Source: Roseivivax sediminis
Lineage (GTDB): Bacteria; Pseudomonadota; Alphaproteobacteria; Rhodobacterales; Rhodobacteraceae
Length of the DNA stretch: 64,000 nt
NCBI RefSeq assembly: GCF_900112685.1
Contig: NZ_FOMS01000008.1
Span: 1-64,000 of the forward strand
Direction of reading: 5' to 3'
Numbering within the stretch: position 1 is the first letter of the stretch; every line of letters starts with the position of its first letter. Of this stretch, positions 45,690 through 54,833 are shown piece after piece. A model generated the notes under the pieces. That model had not been told where the DNA came from. It made no database searches and saw nothing but the letters and a program-made list of their open reading frames with translations. The position numbers and the translations under genes were made by a program.

Positions 45690-46172
45690 GTGGCGCAACG
45701 AGGGACCGACACGACACCCGAGGATGCGGGCGCCGAGGCCTCCAAGGCCCGCCTGCGCATGTGGCTACGGATGCTCAAGAGCACCCGTCAGGTGGAGGCC
45801 GTCCTGCGCGAACGGCTGCGCGCCGAATTCGACACCACCCTGCCCCGCTTCGACGTGATGGCCGCGCTCGCCCGCTACGAGTCCGGGCTGAAGATGAGCG
45901 CGCTCTCCGGCGTCCTGCGCGTGTCCAACGGCAATGTCACCGGCATCGTCGACCGGCTGGCTGAGGACGGCATCGTCGTGCGCGTGCAGGTGCCGGGTGA
46001 CCGCCGCGCCTCTCTCGTGCGGTTGACCCGCAAGGGACAGGAAGAGTTTGCCCGCCAGGCCGAAGCGCACGAGGCGTGGATCGGCGAGCTTCTGTCCGAT
46101 TTCTCGGCGGAAGAGGCCGACACCCTCTCGGACCGCTTCGACGCGGTCAGCCACAAGGAGGACGAGACGTGA
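45690..46172 (+). CDS. MarR-family transcriptional regulator, probable repressor of the anthranilate regulon
   Basis: A 160-residue MarR protein starting at GTG 45690, with AGGAGG 10 bp upstream. The helix-turn-helix is [24 protein letters not shown] and the wing follows with [11 protein letters not shown]. It is first in an operon with the enoyl-CoA hydratase, acyl-CoA dehydrogenase and anthranilate-CoA ligase. The operator at 45598 precedes it. Related MarR regulators respond to aryl-CoA thioesters; anthraniloyl-CoA is the likely inducer (inferred). Confidence 0.88.
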   Translation: MAQRGTDTTPEDAGAEASKARLRMWLRMLKSTRQVEAVLRERLRAEFDTTLPRFDVMAALARYESGLKMSALSGVLRVSNGNVTGIVDRLAEDGIVVRVQVPGDRRASLVRLTRKGQEEFARQAEAHEAWIGELLSDFSAEEADTLSDRFDAVSHKEDET

Positions 46173-46969
46173 CCGACACGCCCCAGAACTTCCGCTGCGA
46201 GATCGAGGGGGGCATCGCGACCCTCCGGCTCGATCGGCCGGACCGCAAGAACCCGCTGACTTTCGAGTCGTATGCCGAGCTGCGCGACTGGTTCCGCGCC
46301 CTGCCCTACAGAGACGACGTGAAGGCCGTGGTGTTCGGATCGAACGGCGGCAACTTCTGCTCGGGCGGGGACGTGCACGACATCATCGGCCCGCTCACCA
46401 AGATGACGATGAAGGAGCTTCTGGCCTTCACCCGGATGACCGGCGATCTCGTCAAGGCGATGATCAATTGCCACAAGCCGGTGATCGCGGCGGCCGACGG
46501 CGTCTGCGTCGGCGCCGGCGCGATTGTCGCCATGGCCTCCGACCTGCGGGTCGCGACGCCCGAGACGAAGACCGCCTTCCTGTTTACCAAGGTCGGGCTC
46601 GCGGGCTGCGACATGGGCGCCTGCGCGATGCTGCCGCGCATCATCGGCCAGGGCCGCGCGTCCGAACTGCTTTATACCGGCCGCTCCATGAGCGCCGAGG
46701 AAGGCCAGGCCTGGGGCTTCTGGAACAAGGTCGTCCCGGCGGCTGAGCTGGACGCCGCCGCGCAGGACATGGCCGCACGCATCGCCGCCGGCCCGAATTT
46801 CGGGCACATGATGACCAAGACCATGCTGAACCAGGAATGGTCCATGTCGCTCGAACAGGCCATCGAGGCCGAAGCGCAGGCGCAGGCGATCTGCATGCAG
46901 ACCGAGGATTTCACCCGCGCCTACAACGCCTTCGTCGCGAAGGAAAAGCCGGTCTTCGAGGGCGATTGA
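46169..46969 (+). CDS. Enoyl-CoA hydratase/isomerase-family protein
   Basis: A 266-residue crotonase-fold protein. [13 protein letters not shown] forms the first oxyanion-hole strand, and [21 protein letters not shown] the second. The GTG start at 46169 overlaps the MarR stop and is preceded 7 bp upstream by AAGGAGG. In the anthraniloyl-CoA pathway it would hydrate or open the non-aromatic ring CoA ester. The next gene overlaps its stop by one base (TGATG). Confidence 0.88.
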   Translation: MTDTPQNFRCEIEGGIATLRLDRPDRKNPLTFESYAELRDWFRALPYRDDVKAVVFGSNGGNFCSGGDVHDIIGPLTKMTMKELLAFTRMTGDLVKAMINCHKPVIAAADGVCVGAGAIVAMASDLRVATPETKTAFLFTKVGLAGCDMGACAMLPRIIGQGRASELLYTGRSMSAEEGQAWGFWNKVVPAAELDAAAQDMAARIAAGPNFGHMMTKTMLNQEWSMSLEQAIEAEAQAQAICMQTEDFTRAYNAFVAKEKPVFEGD

Positions 46970-48126
46970 TGGCCGACCTTTCGTATCTCGACTGGCCGTT
47001 CCTCGAGGATCGCCACCGCGATCATGCCCGCGCGCTCGACACCTGGGCCGGCGAGGCCGGTCCCATCGACCACCACGACACCGACGCCACCTGCCGCGAT
47101 CTCGTCGCCCGGCTCGGCGCCGATGGCTGGCTGATGCCGACCGCCGTCGATCCGGCCGATCCGCAGCCCCTCGACGTGCGCACGCTGTGCCTGTCGCGCG
47201 AGACGCTGGCACGGCATGACGGGCTGATGGACTTCGCCTTCGCGATGCAGGGGCTCGGCACCGGGGCGCTGTCTCTCTTCGGCTCGCCCGATCAGCAGGC
47301 CGAGTGGCTGCCGCTGACGCGGACCGGCAAGGCGATCTCCGCCTTCGCGCTGACCGAGCCTCGGTCGGGCTCGGACGTGGCGAATTCCACGATGACGGCG
47401 ACCGACGATGGCGACGCCTGGGTCCTCGACGGGGAGAAGACGTGGATCTCCAACGGCGGGATCGCGGATGTCTACACGCTCTTTGCCCGCACCGGCGAGG
47501 GGCCGGGCGCCAAGGGCCTGTCGGCCTTCGTGGTGCCTGCCGATACGCCGGGCCTGACGATCGCCGAGCGGCTGGAGACGATCGCGCCGCACCCGCTTGC
47601 GACCTTGCGTTTCGACGGCGCGCGGCTGCCGAAATCGGCGCTGATCGGCCAGCCCGGACAGGGCTTCAAGATCGCGATGTCGGTGCTCGACGTGTTCCGC
47701 ACCACCGTCGCCGCCGCAGGGCTCGGCTTCGCGCGCCGCGCGCTTGACGAAGCGCTTGCGCGGGTGACGAGCCGCGAGGTTCAGGGCGAGCCGCTGAGCG
47801 AACTCCAGATGGTGCAGGGCCACATCGCCGACATGGCACTGCGCGTCGATGCGGCCGCCCTTCTCGTCTACCGCGCCGCCTGGACGAAGGACAGTGGCGC
47901 GCCCCGCGTCAGCCGCGAGGCGGCGATGGCCAAGCTCTACGCCACCGACGAGGCGCAGAAGGTGATCGACGCGGCGGTGCAGCTTCACGGCGGCGACGGC
48001 GTGAAATCGGGCGAGACGGTCGAACGGCTCTACCGCGAGATCCGGGCGCTGCGCATCTACGAGGGCGCCTCGGACGTGCAGAAGGTCATCATCGCGCGCC
48101 AGACGCTGAGCGCCGCCGCGCGCTAA
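46969..48126 (+). CDS. Acyl-CoA dehydrogenase of the anthraniloyl-CoA module
   Basis: A 385-residue FAD enzyme. It has [16 protein letters not shown] for substrate and flavin contacts, [36 protein letters not shown] and the catalytic-Glu segment [18 protein letters not shown]. The ATG at 46969 shares one base with the hydratase stop. It lies between the hydratase and the CoA ligase. It probably acts in beta-oxidation of the ring-opened or reduced CoA ester. Confidence 0.9.
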   Translation: MADLSYLDWPFLEDRHRDHARALDTWAGEAGPIDHHDTDATCRDLVARLGADGWLMPTAVDPADPQPLDVRTLCLSRETLARHDGLMDFAFAMQGLGTGALSLFGSPDQQAEWLPLTRTGKAISAFALTEPRSGSDVANSTMTATDDGDAWVLDGEKTWISNGGIADVYTLFARTGEGPGAKGLSAFVVPADTPGLTIAERLETIAPHPLATLRFDGARLPKSALIGQPGQGFKIAMSVLDVFRTTVAAAGLGFARRALDEALARVTSREVQGEPLSELQMVQGHIADMALRVDAAALLVYRAAWTKDSGAPRVSREAAMAKLYATDEAQKVIDAAVQLHGGDGVKSGETVERLYREIRALRIYEGASDVQKVIIARQTLSAAAR

Positions 48127-48196
48127 AGATCAAGACAGAGGCGGGACAACCCGCCCGTCATCCCGGCCCGAGGCCGGCAACAGGGAGTTTGGACTG

Positions 48197-49834
48197 ATGA
48201 CAGAGCAGTCTGTGCACGACGTGCTGGGCCCATCGGCCCATACCGACACCTTCACCCGCGACAACCTTCCCCCGCTGGACCGCTGGCCCGACTTCCTGCT
48301 GGACGGGTTCGACTACCCCGAGCGGCTGAACGCGGGCGTGGAGTTGACCGACGCGATGGTCGCCCGTGGCCACGGCGACCGCACAGCGCTGATCGGCAAT
48401 GGACGCCGGCGCACCTACAAGGAGCTGGCCGACTGGACCAACCGGCTCGCCCATGCGCTGGTGGACGATCTGGGCGTGAAGCCGGGCAACCGCGTGCTGA
48501 TCCGCTCGGCCAACAACCCGGCGATGGTGGCGGCGTGGCTGGCGGCGACCAAGGCCGGCGCGGTGGTGGTGAACACCATGCCGCTGCTGCGCGCCGGGGA
48601 GCTGGCAAAGGTCGTCGACAAGGCCGAGATCGAATTCGCGCTCTGCGACACGCGGCTGATGGACGAGATGGTCATCTGCGCCAAGTCGAGCCGGTTCCTG
48701 AAGAAAGTGGTCGGCTTCGACGGCACCTCGAACCACGATGCGGAGCTTGACCGCCTCGCGCTGGAAAAACCGGTGCTGTTCGACGCGGTCGACACTGGAC
48801 GCGACGACGTGGCGCTTCTGGGCTTCACTTCCGGCACCACCGGATCGCCCAAGGCGACGATGCACTTTCACCGCGACATCCTGACGATCGCGGACGGCTA
48901 CGCCAAGGAAGTGCTGGGCGTGACCCCCGACGACGTCTTCGTCGGCTCGCCGCCGCTGGCCTTCACCTTCGGGCTGGGCGGGCTCGCGGTGTTCCCGCTG
49001 CGCTTCGGCGCGGCGGCGGCGCTGCTCGAGACCGCCTCACCCCCGAACATGATCGAGATCATCCAGAAGTACCGCGCCACGGTCAGCTTCACCGCACCCA
49101 CCGCCTACCGCGTGATGCTGCGGGCGATGGACGAGGGCGCGGACCTGTCCTCACTCCGTGCCGCCGTCTCGGCCGGGGAGACGCTGCCGGCGCCGGTCTA
49201 CGAGGAGTGGATGCAGAAGACCGGCAAGCCGATGCTCGACGGGATCGGCGCGACGGAGATGCTGCATATCTTCATCTCCAACCGCTTCGACGACCACCGC
49301 CCGGCCTGCACCGGCAAGCCCGTGACCGGCTACGAGGCCAAGGTGATCGGCGAGGACGGGCAGGAGGTGCCGCGCGGCACAATCGGCAAGCTCGCCGTGC
49401 GTGGGCCGACGGGGTGCCGCTACCTCGCCGACGACCGGCAGACCGACTATGTCCGGGACGGCTGGAACGTCACCGGCGACGCCTTCGTGATGGACGAAGG
49501 GGGCTACCTGCACTTCGCCGCCCGCAACGACGACATGATCGTGTCGTCGGGCTACAACATCGCGGGGCCGGAGGTGGAAGCGGCACTGCTCGCACACGAA
49601 GCCGTGGCCGAATGCGCCGTGGTCGGCCAGCCCGACGAGGAGCGCGGCGCCATCGTCTCCGCCCACGTGGTGCTGGCGGAGGGTCACACCGGCGACTCCG
49701 CGCTGGTCAAGGCGCTGCAGGACCACGTCAAGGCGACAATCGCGCCGTTCAAGTATCCTCGCGCAGTGAGCTTCGTGGAGGCCCTTCCGAAGACCGAGAC
49801 CGGCAAGATCCAGCGCTTCCGCCTGAAGGACTAG
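48197..49834 (+). CDS. abmG: 2-Aminobenzoate (anthranilate)-CoA ligase, benzoate-CoA-ligase family
   Basis: A 545-residue AMP-forming ligase. The P-loop is TSGTTGSPK (211-219), followed by ATMHFHRDILT; DGIGATEMLHIFISN is the A5 motif of benzoate-CoA ligases. NVTGDAF, ARNDDMIVSSGYNIAGPEVE and the catalytic Lys in TETGKIQRFRL complete the fold. It would activate anthranilate from kynureninase or isatinate for the monooxygenase at 34924. CAGGGAG lies upstream of the ATG. Confidence 0.9.
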   Translation: MTEQSVHDVLGPSAHTDTFTRDNLPPLDRWPDFLLDGFDYPERLNAGVELTDAMVARGHGDRTALIGNGRRRTYKELADWTNRLAHALVDDLGVKPGNRVLIRSANNPAMVAAWLAATKAGAVVVNTMPLLRAGELAKVVDKAEIEFALCDTRLMDEMVICAKSSRFLKKVVGFDGTSNHDAELDRLALEKPVLFDAVDTGRDDVALLGFTSGTTGSPKATMHFHRDILTIADGYAKEVLGVTPDDVFVGSPPLAFTFGLGGLAVFPLRFGAAAALLETASPPNMIEIIQKYRATVSFTAPTAYRVMLRAMDEGADLSSLRAAVSAGETLPAPVYEEWMQKTGKPMLDGIGATEMLHIFISNRFDDHRPACTGKPVTGYEAKVIGEDGQEVPRGTIGKLAVRGPTGCRYLADDRQTDYVRDGWNVTGDAFVMDEGGYLHFAARNDDMIVSSGYNIAGPEVEAALLAHEAVAECAVVGQPDEERGAIVSAHVVLAEGHTGDSALVKALQDHVKATIAPFKYPRAVSFVEALPKTETGKIQRFRLKD

Positions 49835-49922
49835 GGCCGGAAGGTGCCGGGCACATCGTGCTTCCTGGGAATCGCGCCTTGCGCCAAGCCTTGGCTGCCC
49901 TGAGCTCCCTACTTAACCCCCG

Positions 49923-50112
49923 AGCCACCGAAGGGGCCGGGCGCGCGCCGGACCGGGGTCTGGCGCTGCGCCCTCCGAGGACTGCGCTTTATCCCGGCCA
50001 CGCGCCTCCGCAATACGAACGTTGCACGCGGGTGACATCGCGCCAGACCGCCGGGCCGGTCCGGCGCGCGCCCGGCACCTGCGGTGCTGTTCGGGCGATC
50101 AGAGCATTGCTC
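49923..50112. repeat. 190-bp dispersed repeat, copy 2 (MITE-like, inverted ends)
   Basis: It has the same length as 33641-33830 and its first 47 bases are identical. Related inverted ends lie at about 49933-49967 and 50039-50078. It lies between the anthranilate-CoA ligase and the racemase gene and contains no convincing gene. Together with the short unremarkable DNA at 49835-49922 it fills the whole gap. Confidence 0.75.
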
Positions 50113-50132
50113 GACCGGCGCGAGGCCGCCCC

Positions 50133-50921
50133 TCACATGTCCCGTGCCGGATGCCGCGCGGGATGCTCCAGGAACTCGTCGATCACCTCGCGCGGGGGCT
50201 GGAGGAAATCGCCCGTCCGGCTGACCGACAGGCCGAACTCGCGCTTGAGTTCCACCGCGCTTTCGGCGGCTTTCACCGCCACCGGGATGCCGTTCAGCAC
50301 CGGCAGCCCCTCGATCCGGTGGGCATGGACCTGCGAGAACAGCAGCATCGGAATGCCCCCGCCGGGGATCAGCACGTCCGTCCCCCGCCCGATCATCGGC
50401 ATCGCCTGCTCGGCGAAGAGCCGCGCGACCTCGTCCCGCCGCGCGTCCGAGCCGAAGGCGCCGAGGATCTGGCCCGGCTCGAAATCCATCGCGTAGACGT
50501 CCGAAACGCGCTCGCGCAGGCCGTACTTGCTGATCTGATGATGAAACCACGGGATGAACCGCCGGTTGATCGTTATGATCCCGATGCGCTGGCCGAGCGT
50601 GCAGGCGTGCAGCATCGACGCCTCGCCAAGCGCGATGACGGGAATGTCCACCGCCGCCCGCGCCTCGTAGAGGCCCGCGTCCTGGAAATGGCCGACGACG
50701 AAGGCGTCGTAGCCCTCGCGTTCGGCCTGCACGGCGTTGCAGATCATCTCGCGCGCGCAGCGCCATTCGACGAGCGGATGGGCGTAGCTGTCATAGGGCG
50801 TGATGCCGTGGACCACGATCTCCGTACCCTCGCGCGCCACCGCGTTCAGATGCTTTTCCAGCTCGGTCCAGTAGACCCCGCCATTCTCGCTGTCCACGTA
50901 GCTTTGGTACCATATCCGCAT
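50133..50921 (-). CDS. Asp/Glu/hydantoin racemase-family protein without the two catalytic cysteines
   Basis: A 262-residue protein with the hydantoin-racemase-like pattern (MRIWYQSYVDSE at the start; VIALGEASMLHACTLGQRIG). In the family the first Cys lies in a C-F-x-D motif; here the place reads DAFVVGHFQDAGLYEAR (His78). The second Cys site reads VLIPGGGIPM. With both thiols absent, a normal two-base racemase reaction is unlikely. An isomerase, decarboxylase-like or binding role is possible. Last gene of the TRAP operon, 3 bp after dctM. Confidence 0.75.
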   Translation of the reverse strand: MRIWYQSYVDSENGGVYWTELEKHLNAVAREGTEIVVHGITPYDSYAHPLVEWRCAREMICNAVQAEREGYDAFVVGHFQDAGLYEARAAVDIPVIALGEASMLHACTLGQRIGIITINRRFIPWFHHQISKYGLRERVSDVYAMDFEPGQILGAFGSDARRDEVARLFAEQAMPMIGRGTDVLIPGGGIPMLLFSQVHAHRIEGLPVLNGIPVAVKAAESAVELKREFGLSVSRTGDFLQPPREVIDEFLEHPARHPARDM

Positions 50922-50924
50922 CGT

Positions 50925-52241
50925 CTATCCTCCGACCCCCGGCAGCCATGTCGCCAGCCCCGGCACCAGCACCAGAAGCACCAGGAGGATCAGCGTGCAC
51001 AGGATGAACGGCGCTACCGACTTGGTGACATCCCACAGCGTCGTGCCCCTTGGCGCGACGCCCAGCATCACGAACAGCAGTAGCCCGAAGGGCGGCGTGA
51101 CGAGGCTGAGCTCCAGCGCCACCAGCATGAAGACCCCGAACCACACCGAATCGAAGCCGAAATGCAGCACCAGCGGCATGAAGATCGGCAGCGACAGCAT
51201 CATGATCGACAGCTGATCCATGAACATCCCCATCACCAGAAGCACGAGGAAGATGAACAGCAGCATCACGTAGCCCGACACCTCGAAGCCCGTCGCCCAC
51301 TGGACGACGCCGCGCGAGGCGCCGGAAAAGGCGAGGATCTGCGCGAAGGTGGTCGAGGCGACGATGATCGTCAGCATCATTGCCGACACCGCGAGCGTGC
51401 CGCGCAGGGATCGCACGATCACCCCGCGGTCGAGCTTGCGGTAGAGAAGCGCGAGGATCACCACCGACAGCACGCCGAAGGCGGCGCTTTCGGTCGGTGT
51501 GGCCCAGCCCAACAGGATCAGTCCGATCACCGCGAAGATGACCAGCCCCATCGGCGCCACGTCCCGCAGGAGCGCTACGGCGATCTCGCGCGCCGGGGCG
51601 CGTTCGGCGTCGTAGCTGGGCGCGGCCTCGGGATCGAGCGCGATGATAACGCGGATGGCGATGCCGAAGAGCACCGCCAGCACCAGCCCCGGCAGCACCC
51701 CCGCGATCAGAAGCGCGCCGACGTCGATCCGCGCGAGGCTGCCCAGCAGCACCGCCAGCGAGGACGGCGGAATGATCATCGCAAGGCTGCCGGTCGCGAG
51801 GATCGGCCCCATCACCAGCACGTTCTTGTAGCCGCGCGCCTTCATCTCGGGCATCAGCGTCGTGCCCAGCATCGCGGTGTTCGCCATGGACGACCCCGAC
51901 AGCGTCGCGAAGAGCGTGCCGCCGGCCACCGTCATGTAGCTCAGCCTCCCACGCGCGGTGCCGAGGCACTTGTCGAGCGCGTCGAACACCCGCAGCGCCA
52001 GCCCCGACTGGAACAGAAGCTCCCCCATCAGCACGAAAAGCGGTACGGGCACGAGGCTGAACGAGGTCACGCTGTCCGTCGCGTTGGCGATCAGCTGGTC
52101 GATCCCCGGCATGCCGCCGAGAAAGAGGATCGCGCCGAGGATGTTGATGCCGAGGAACGCGACCGCCACCGGCAGGCCGAAGGCCATCAGGACCAGGACG
52201 CCCCCGATCATCAGCGCCGTCGCGGAATACCATGCCATCAT
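50925..52241 (-). CDS. dctM: TRAP transporter large permease
   Basis: A 438-residue DctM with about 12 helices, MTVAGGTLFATLSGSSMANTAMLG and GSLAMIIPPSSLAVLLGSL in the binding region, and ELSLVTPPFGLLLFVMLG late in the protein. It is encoded 13 bp after dctQ and pairs with the receptor encoded at 52822. Confidence 0.93.
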   Translation of the reverse strand: MMAWYSATALMIGGVLVLMAFGLPVAVAFLGINILGAILFLGGMPGIDQLIANATDSVTSFSLVPVPLFVLMGELLFQSGLALRVFDALDKCLGTARGRLSYMTVAGGTLFATLSGSSMANTAMLGTTLMPEMKARGYKNVLVMGPILATGSLAMIIPPSSLAVLLGSLARIDVGALLIAGVLPGLVLAVLFGIAIRVIIALDPEAAPSYDAERAPAREIAVALLRDVAPMGLVIFAVIGLILLGWATPTESAAFGVLSVVILALLYRKLDRGVIVRSLRGTLAVSAMMLTIIVASTTFAQILAFSGASRGVVQWATGFEVSGYVMLLFIFLVLLVMGMFMDQLSIMMLSLPIFMPLVLHFGFDSVWFGVFMLVALELSLVTPPFGLLLFVMLGVAPRGTTLWDVTKSVAPFILCTLILLVLLVLVPGLATWLPGVGG

Positions 52242-52254
52242 GCGCGGATGCCCC

Positions 52255-52755
52255 TCAATGGCTGGCGCGCGAGGCGTCGAAACGCTCGCCGCGCAGAAGC
52301 AGGCGCAGGAACTCCGTCCCCATCAGCGCAAAACCGGCGCAAAGCATCACCGGCAGGATCCACGCCGGCAGCGCTATGGAGCGGATGTCGACCGCGCCGC
52401 GTTCCACCGCCTCGAAGGCGACGACGCCGGCCCGCCAGCTCAGCAGCGCCAGGATCGCGATGCTGAACACCAGCATCGCGCGGTCCACCGCTGCTCCCAC
52501 CCGGTCCGGCAGAAGCCCGATCAGCGCGCGGATCGCCACGTGGCCGTTTTCCCGCACGAGCCACGGCGCCCCGGCCATGGTCGCGAACAGAAGACCGTAT
52601 TCGATCAGCGCCGAGGTCGCCTGCACCGGCGCCCGGCCCATGTTGCGCAGCACCACGTCCGTCACGATCCCGACAACCATCAGCGCCAGCGTCAGCGCCG
52701 CTAGCACCGCAAGGCCGTGGATCACGCCGTCATAGATCTTGAGTAGCCGGGCCAT
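52255..52755 (-). CDS. dctQ: TRAP transporter small permease
   Basis: A 166-residue DctQ-type subunit with four helices, including LAVLAALTLALMVVGIVTDVVLR and GLLFATMAGAPWLVRENGHVAI. It follows dctP after a strong stem-loop (52776-52801). Membrane anchor of the TRAP complex. Confidence 0.88.
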   Translation of the reverse strand: MARLLKIYDGVIHGLAVLAALTLALMVVGIVTDVVLRNMGRAPVQATSALIEYGLLFATMAGAPWLVRENGHVAIRALIGLLPDRVGAAVDRAMLVFSIAILALLSWRAGVVAFEAVERGAVDIRSIALPAWILPVMLCAGFALMGTEFLRLLLRGERFDASRASH

Positions 52756-52775
52756 GTCCCCTCCGCTGCCAAAAT

Positions 52776-52801
52776 GGGGGAGCGGCGCGCGCCGCTCCCC
52801 C
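52776..52801. terminator. Perfect 26-bp palindrome between dctP and dctQ
   Basis: GGGGGAGCGGCGC and its exact reverse complement follow one another without a spacer, so transcripts can form an 11-bp stem with a 4-base loop. On the minus strand it is followed by ATTTT. It is probably a partial attenuator that keeps the membrane subunits below the receptor, like the stem-loop at 14531. Confidence 0.7.
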
Positions 52802-52821
52802 GACCGTTCCGTGAGTTGCGA

Positions 52822-53805
52822 TCAACGGTCGTAATACGCCTCGCGCAGGGCGTCGTAGCGCTCGGTCCCCGAGGCCTCCATGCGCGCCCAGGCGCTGTCG
52901 TAGGCGGCGTCGAGATAGGCGTCGCGCGCCGCGCCCTCGAGTTCGATCACCGTCATGCCCTCTTCGCGCACGGTGGCGTCGGTCTCCTGGATCACCTCCT
53001 GGAAGTTGTCGTAGGAGATCTGCTCGTATTCCGCCGCGACCTCGGTGAGGATTTCCTTGGCCTCGTCGCTGAGGCTGTCCCACTTGCCGGGGTTCATGTA
53101 GATCCCGAGGTCGGTGTTGAAGAAGCCCGGATCGACGCGGTACTGCAGGAACTTGTCCCAGCTGAGGTCCTTGATCGCGACGATCGGCCAGCCGGCGCCG
53201 TCGAAGGTGTTGCGCTCCAGCCCGGTATAGACGTCCGGCACGGGCACGGAGATCGGCACCGCGCCGAGGCTTTCGAAGAACGCCTTGTAGATCGGCTGCG
53301 AGCGAAGCTGCGCGCCGTTGAACTCAAGGCTGCCGTCCTCGGCGCGGCCGGGCTCATCCACGGTGTAGATGTGGAACTGGATGCCGCTGTCGATATGGGC
53401 CAGAAGCTGCACGCCCAGCTTTTCGGCGAACGCCTCCTGCATGATTTCGAAGCCGCCGTTCTCGCGCGCGTCCATCGCGGTGACGGTCGATCCGACCCAG
53501 GCATCCGCCTCGGGCATGGTGCCGAGGTGGAAGGAGGCGGGGCCGTAATGCATGTCGACGACGCCGCGCGCGGCGGCATCCATCTGCTGGTTCTGCGGCA
53601 CCGCTTCGGGCCCGCCGATATACTGGATCTGGACCACGCCTTCGCCGCGCTCGTTGAGCAGATCGACGAAGCCGAGGAAGGACTGGCTGAAGGCGAGCTG
53701 GCTGGGGAACGCGGTCACGGCACGGATCGTCTCCTGCGCCGCGGCGGGTGCGGCCAGCGCCGCGGCGAGGCCGAGCGCGCTTGCCAGGGTGGTGAACTTG
53801 GTCAT
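52822..53805 (-). CDS. dctP: TRAP transporter solute-binding protein
   Basis: A 327-residue receptor with a Sec signal (residues 1-23, ending PAAAQ). It has IRAVTAFPSQLAFSQSFLGF at the start of the mature protein and DVYTGLERNTFDGAGWPIVA in the second lobe. The usual Arg of the VEGLKIR-type segment corresponds to NGAQLRSQPIYKAFFESLGA. The ATG at 53805 has GGGAGA upstream. The ligand is unknown. Confidence 0.88.
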   Translation of the reverse strand: MTKFTTLASALGLAAALAAPAAAQETIRAVTAFPSQLAFSQSFLGFVDLLNERGEGVVQIQYIGGPEAVPQNQQMDAAARGVVDMHYGPASFHLGTMPEADAWVGSTVTAMDARENGGFEIMQEAFAEKLGVQLLAHIDSGIQFHIYTVDEPGRAEDGSLEFNGAQLRSQPIYKAFFESLGAVPISVPVPDVYTGLERNTFDGAGWPIVAIKDLSWDKFLQYRVDPGFFNTDLGIYMNPGKWDSLSDEAKEILTEVAAEYEQISYDNFQEVIQETDATVREEGMTVIELEGAARDAYLDAAYDSAWARMEASGTERYDALREAYYDR

Positions 53806-53852
53806 CTGCTTGTCTCCCTGTGAAGGACTGGCCGGTCCCGGTTCGCCCGGGG

Positions 53853-54833
53853 TCAGGTGGCCGGTGGTTTGAACAATCCCGCCTGCCGTAGCGCCGAAAG
53901 GAACGCGCCCATGCGTTCCTTCTGGTAGGCCGGCACGTCGCGGCCCGCGTAGTCGAAGAAGCCCTGCCCCGATTTCATCCCGATGCGGCCGGCCTCCATG
54001 TTCTCGCTGACGATGGCGGGCGGGGCGAAGCGGTCCTCGCCAGTGGCCTCTGCCATATAGCGACTCGCATGATAGAGGATATCGCCGCCGCCCCAGTCGA
54101 TGAATTCCAGAAGCCCGAGCACGGAGAAGCGCAGACCGAAGCCATATTTCACCGCGCGGTCCACGTCCTCTGCGCTGGCGACGCCTTCCTCGACCAGCCG
54201 CGCCGCCTCGTTCATGGCGAGCGCCTGGATACGCGGGACGATGTAGCCGGGGGAGGCCTTGCACACGACCGGCACCTTGCCGAGGGTCTCCAGAAGCGCG
54301 GTGGTGTGCGACAGCGTCTCGGGCGAGGTCTCCTCGCAGGGCGACACCTCCACCAGAGGCACGAGCAGCGCGGGATTCAGCCAGTGAGCGTTGAGGAAGC
54401 GGTCCGGATGCGCGGTCAGCCCGGCAAGATCGGTCGCCAGCATCGTGGAGGTCGTGGAGGCGAGGATCGCCTCCGGCCCCGCCGCCCGGTCGAAGAGCGC
54501 GAAGGCGGCGGCCTTGGCGTCGCGCACCTCCGGCACCGCCTCGAAGACGATCTCGGCGTCCTCGAGCGCGGCCTCCGCCTCGGCCAGCGGGTAGATCGAC
54601 ACACGTTCCCTGAGGGTCGGCAGATCGGCCCGGTCGAAGCCGCCGAGATCGGCGATCATGCCGAGGCCGGCCTCGACCTCCGACAACACGGCGGTCACGT
54701 AGGCATCGAAGTCCTGCGGCGAGCGGTCCCGCGCATCGAGAAGCGCGATCTCTCCGCCCGCATAGGCCAGCGCCTGGGCGATGCCGCGGCCCATGCGGCC
54801 GGCGCCGATGCAAGCGGCGTATGGCATCGCCAT
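53853..54833 (-). CDS. 3-Hydroxyacyl-CoA dehydrogenase-family protein
   Basis: A 326-residue NAD enzyme. The Rossmann motif is CIGAGRMGRGIAQALAYAG, and ASTTSTMLATDLA, KASPGYIVPRIQALAMNEAA and GIGMKSGQGFFDY (reads RIGMKSGQGFFDY) follow the 3-hydroxyacyl-CoA dehydrogenase and carnitine dehydrogenase pattern. It shares one base with the opine-dehydrogenase-type gene upstream (TGATG). The real substrate may be a 3-hydroxy acid rather than a CoA ester. Confidence 0.85.
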   Translation of the reverse strand: MAMPYAACIGAGRMGRGIAQALAYAGGEIALLDARDRSPQDFDAYVTAVLSEVEAGLGMIADLGGFDRADLPTLRERVSIYPLAEAEAALEDAEIVFEAVPEVRDAKAAAFALFDRAAGPEAILASTTSTMLATDLAGLTAHPDRFLNAHWLNPALLVPLVEVSPCEETSPETLSHTTALLETLGKVPVVCKASPGYIVPRIQALAMNEAARLVEEGVASAEDVDRAVKYGFGLRFSVLGLLEFIDWGGGDILYHASRYMAEATGEDRFAPPAIVSENMEAGRIGMKSGQGFFDYAGRDVPAYQKERMGAFLSALRQAGLFKPPAT

